A stretch of 64,000 nt of DNA. It comes from Parabacteroides acidifaciens. Its GTDB lineage: Bacteria > Bacteroidota > Bacteroidia > Bacteroidales > Tannerellaceae. Where the stretch lies: positions 1-64,000 of the forward strand of contig NZ_QREV01000011.1 in assembly GCF_003363715.1 (NCBI RefSeq). The letters are read 5' to 3'. The notes beneath the pieces are model-generated. The model had not been told where the DNA came from and searched no databases. It was given only the letters and a program-made list of their open reading frames with translations. Below, one piece after another: positions 61,844 through 64,000 of the stretch. The position numbers and the translations under genes were made by a program. How positions within the stretch are numbered: the first letter of the stretch is position 1; each line of letters opens with the position of its first letter.

Positions 61844-62707
61844 ATGGACAAAGTAAGAATACAACAATTGTTGACCTCTTTTAAAGGCATTACCCATTCT
61901 GTAAATAACGAAGATAATAGCGAGCAGATTGAAATCTGGTTTGCCCGTGAGTTGCAATCTATTCTGGGATATGCAAGATGGGAGAATTTTGAGGTAGCCA
62001 TTCTTCGAGCTGTTGATTCATGTAAAGCTCAAGATATCAATGCGGATGACCATTTTCGTGAGGTCACGAAAATGGTTCGATTGGGAAGTGGAGCAAAACG
62101 TGAAGTGCAAGATTTTATGTTGACCCGTTATGCTTGTTACTTGGTAGCCCAAAATGGAGACCCAAAGAAAGAAGAAATAGCTTTTGCGCAAAGTTATTTT
62201 GCGATCCAAACTCGTAAAGCTGAATTGATAGAAGAACGCTTGAATTTGTTGTCTCGTTTGGAGACAAGGGATAAATTGCGGGCAGCTGAAAAGCAATTAT
62301 CTCAGAATATTTATGAGCGTGGAGTCGATGACAAAGGATTTGCCCGGATTCGTTCGAAAGGAGATACTGCTTTGTTTGGCGGATTTACAACAGAAGATAT
62401 GAAATTGAAGCTTGGCGTAAAGGCCAGCCGACCTTTGGCTGACTTCTTGCCGACACTTACTATTGCTGCGAAAAACTTGGCGACGGAAATGACGAATTAC
62501 AATGTGGCAAGTAAAGATTTATATGGCGAACCACCCATAACGAAGGAACATGTTCAAAATAATTTGAGTGTGCGGGAAATGTTGGGGGCAAGAGGTATTA
62601 AACCGGAAGAGCTGCCTGTTGTGGAAGATATAAAGAAACTGGAGCGTAAAGTTGCTAAGGATGAAAAGTTAATGGAGAAAAATACGCCTAAACTACCGAA
62701 AGTATAA
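61844..62707 (+). CDS. dinD: DinD-family protein (DNA-damage-inducible protein D)
   Basis: This 287-residue protein has the DinD/BRO-N-like N-terminal domain: WFARELQSILGYARWENFEVAILRA, then DHFREVTKMVRLGSGAKREVQDFMLTRYACYLVAQNGDPKK and FAQSYFAIQTRKAEL. The C-terminal half has YERGVDDKGFARIRSKGDTALFGGF and a basic end. In E. coli DinD is SOS-induced and inhibits RecA filament work; here the role is by family only. Two palindromes lie in its codons (62049-62076, and 7 bp at 62249-62267), and the core of the first recurs twice downstream. Confidence 0.9.
   Translation: MDKVRIQQLLTSFKGITHSVNNEDNSEQIEIWFARELQSILGYARWENFEVAILRAVDSCKAQDINADDHFREVTKMVRLGSGAKREVQDFMLTRYACYLVAQNGDPKKEEIAFAQSYFAIQTRKAELIEERLNLLSRLETRDKLRAAEKQLSQNIYERGVDDKGFARIRSKGDTALFGGFTTEDMKLKLGVKASRPLADFLPTLTIAAKNLATEMTNYNVASKDLYGEPPITKEHVQNNLSVREMLGARGIKPEELPVVEDIKKLERKVAKDEKLMEKNTPKLPKV
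62049..62076. promoter_or_regulatory. perfect 13-bp palindrome inside dinD
   Basis: ACCATTTTCGTGA (62049-62061), GG, TCACGAAAATGGT (62064-62076), at codons for HFREVTKMV. The same arms occur at 62731-62758 beyond the gene with CC in the middle. Confidence 0.7.
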
Positions 62708-62720
62708 TGTATTTCTAACT

Positions 62721-62817
62721 AATAACGCCGACCATTTTCGTGACCTCACGAAAATGGTCGGCGTTATTGATTTTCAAGACAAGTAATCATTTTCGTGACC
62801 TCACGAAAATGATTACT
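62721..62817. repeat. two long palindromes sharing the dinD core
   Basis: Palindrome A has 23-bp perfect arms (62721-62743 and 62746-62768), and palindrome B has 17-bp perfect arms (62782-62798 and 62801-62817), each with a CC centre. Both contain the core CATTTTCGTGA/TCACGAAAATG found inside dinD. They fill the gap between dinD and the converging trpB and could serve as a shared transcription end. Confidence 0.75.
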
Positions 62818-62828
62818 ACTTATAGTCC

Positions 62829-64000
62829 TTATTTGATGATCTTTTCTATCTCCGAAAGATTCTTTTCTACATCTGCATCTGTAACCTCGTAGTTTGTCAG
62901 GTCACCTGCCAGATATTGGTCGTAAGCGGCCATATCGATCAGTCCGTGACCGGAGAGGTTGAACAGGATCGTACGTGGTTTGCCTTCGAGTTTGGCTTGT
63001 TCGGCTTCGCGGATGGCTGCAGCAATCGCGTGTGATGATTCGGGAGCCGGGATAATGCCTTCGCTCTGTGCAAACAGGGTGGCAGCTTGGAATGTTTCCA
63101 ATTGCTGGATGTCGACTGCATCCATTAATCCGTCTTTTTTCAGTTGGCTGACGATAGAACCTGCACCGTGATAGCGCAGACCTCCTGCATGGATATTGGC
63201 CGGAGCAAAGTTGTGTCCCAACGTGAACATCGGAAGGAGCGGAGTATAGCCGGCTTCGTCACCGAAATCGTACTGGAATTGTCCGCGTGTCAGTTTCGGG
63301 CAAGATGCCGGTTCTGCTGCAACGATGCGGATATCTTTACCCAGTGTCAGTTTATGGCGCAGGAACGGGAATGCAATACCGGAGAAGTTTGAACCGCCAC
63401 CGAAGCAAGCGATGACAACATCCGGATATTCCCCTGCCATTTCCATCTGCTTCTCTGCTTCCAGACCGATAACCGTCTGGTGGAGCATTACGTGGTTCAG
63501 TACGCTGCCCAATACATATTTACAGTTTGGTGTCTGCATAGCCAGTTCGACTGCTTCGGAGATAGCTGTACCCAGACTTCCCTGATAGTTCGGATGTTTG
63601 GTAATGATGTCGCGTCCGGCGCGTGTACTCATACTCGGTGATGCGACTACTTCAGCCCCGAATGTTTGCATCATGGAACGGCGGTAAGGTTTTTGATTGT
63701 AGCTTACCTTAACCATATAAACCGCTAATTCCAAGCCGAAATGCTTGGCTGCCATAGCCATAGATGCTCCCCATTGTCCGGCACCCGTCTCGGTTGTGAT
63801 ATTCGTCACACCTTCTTTTTTACAGAAGTAGGCTTGCGGGATGGCTGAGTTCAACTTGTGTGAACCGACCGGGCTGACGCTTTCGTTTTTAAAATAGATA
63901 TGGGCCGGCGTATCCAATGCTTTTTCCAGTCCGTAAGCACGAACCAGCGGAGTCGGACGCCAGATTTTATACATCTCGCGCACTTCTTCCGGGATTTCAA
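62829..64000 (-). CDS. trpB: TrpB2-type tryptophan synthase beta chain, cut by the window end
   Basis: About 390 residues are present of what should be some 450. The frame stays open to the window edge, with codons for EIPEEV before MYKIWRPTPLVRA, so the true start is outside. PLP-enzyme motifs are VSPVGSHKLNSAIPQ with the cofactor Lys, TETGAGQWGASMAMAA, CFGGGSNFSGIAFPFL and the C-terminal NLSGHGLID. The WRPTPL start and the loop pattern are of the TrpB2 subgroup, which often works without TrpA or in salvage of indole. No trpA is seen here. Confidence 0.9.
   Translation of the reverse strand, partial: EIPEEVREMYKIWRPTPLVRAYGLEKALDTPAHIYFKNESVSPVGSHKLNSAIPQAYFCKKEGVTNITTETGAGQWGASMAMAAKHFGLELAVYMVKVSYNQKPYRRSMMQTFGAEVVASPSMSTRAGRDIITKHPNYQGSLGTAISEAVELAMQTPNCKYVLGSVLNHVMLHQTVIGLEAEKQMEMAGEYPDVVIACFGGGSNFSGIAFPFLRHKLTLGKDIRIVAAEPASCPKLTRGQFQYDFGDEAGYTPLLPMFTLGHNFAPANIHAGGLRYHGAGSIVSQLKKDGLMDAVDIQQLETFQAATLFAQSEGIIPAPESSHAIAAAIREAEQAKLEGKPRTILFNLSGHGLIDMAAYDQYLAGDLTNYEVTDADVEKNLSEIEKIIK

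Noticed and set aside
1-64000. tRNA and rRNA genes
   Set aside because: I looked through the gaps between genes and saw no cloverleaf with a T-arm consensus; most gaps are too short or are filled by the hairpins listed.

Overview
The window looks like a chromosomal segment of a gut-type Bacteroidales, most like Parabacteroides or a close relative. This rests on three SusC/SusD pairs with ECF sigma/FecR regulators, serine-type sulfatases, GH95 and BF3164-like propellers, promoters of the Bacteroidota type (TAnnTTTG at -7), and a PorW/SprE-like lipoprotein. The genus is an inference. No tRNA, rRNA, IS transposase or CRISPR array was seen.

Layout. 1-9630: a sulfated-glycan utilisation locus (FecR anti-sigma, SusC, SusD, two Ser-type sulfatases); its sigma factor is not in the window. 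9713-17532: a second locus (ECF sigma, FecR, SusC, SusD, an unfamiliar secreted protein), whose SusC-SusD-cargo part is visibly more AT-rich than its regulators. 17574-23944: housekeeping (aroA, a small membrane protein, a zinc/manganese-type ABC permease, a PorW/SprE-like TPR lipoprotein). 23958-27263, minus strand: a hexuronate operon (kdgK, eda, uxaC) with a candidate operator and, upstream, a decayed end of what may have been the hexuronate transporter. 27548-41365, minus strand: a third glycan locus in the order ECF sigma, FecR, SusC, SusD, cupin, DUF1080, Gfo/Idh/MocA oxidoreductase, GH95, propeller lipoprotein. It combines a classical hydrolase with a probable 3-keto-glycoside route.

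42012-52180, plus strand: a compact cluster of a BlaI repressor, an M56 (BlaR1-like) membrane protease fused to two TonB C-terminal domains, two paralogous secreted TPR proteins and four paralogous six-bladed propellers. Its promoter carries two TACGA/TCGTA operators. I regard this as the best candidate for an undescribed system. 52366-57886: an ORF6N protein, a patatin/Omp85 type Vd-like protein, DUF2461 and SppA. 57905-61085: an operon of two DUF2975 membrane proteins, two CPBP glutamic proteases and an XRE regulator. 61206-64000: a DUF3836 secreted protein, DinD and a window-truncated TrpB2-type tryptophan synthase.

Small-scale structure is rich. All three SusC genes have a conserved leader hairpin, and at two loci it lies inside a micro-ORF with a strong Shine-Dalgarno. 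Perfect palindromes sit inside the coding regions of a sulfatase, the ORF6N gene and dinD. The dinD palindrome core recurs twice, much extended, just downstream of the gene. Both ECF sigma genes are separated from their FecR genes by a hairpin. Several palindromic intergenic repeats of a likely genome-wide type are present.
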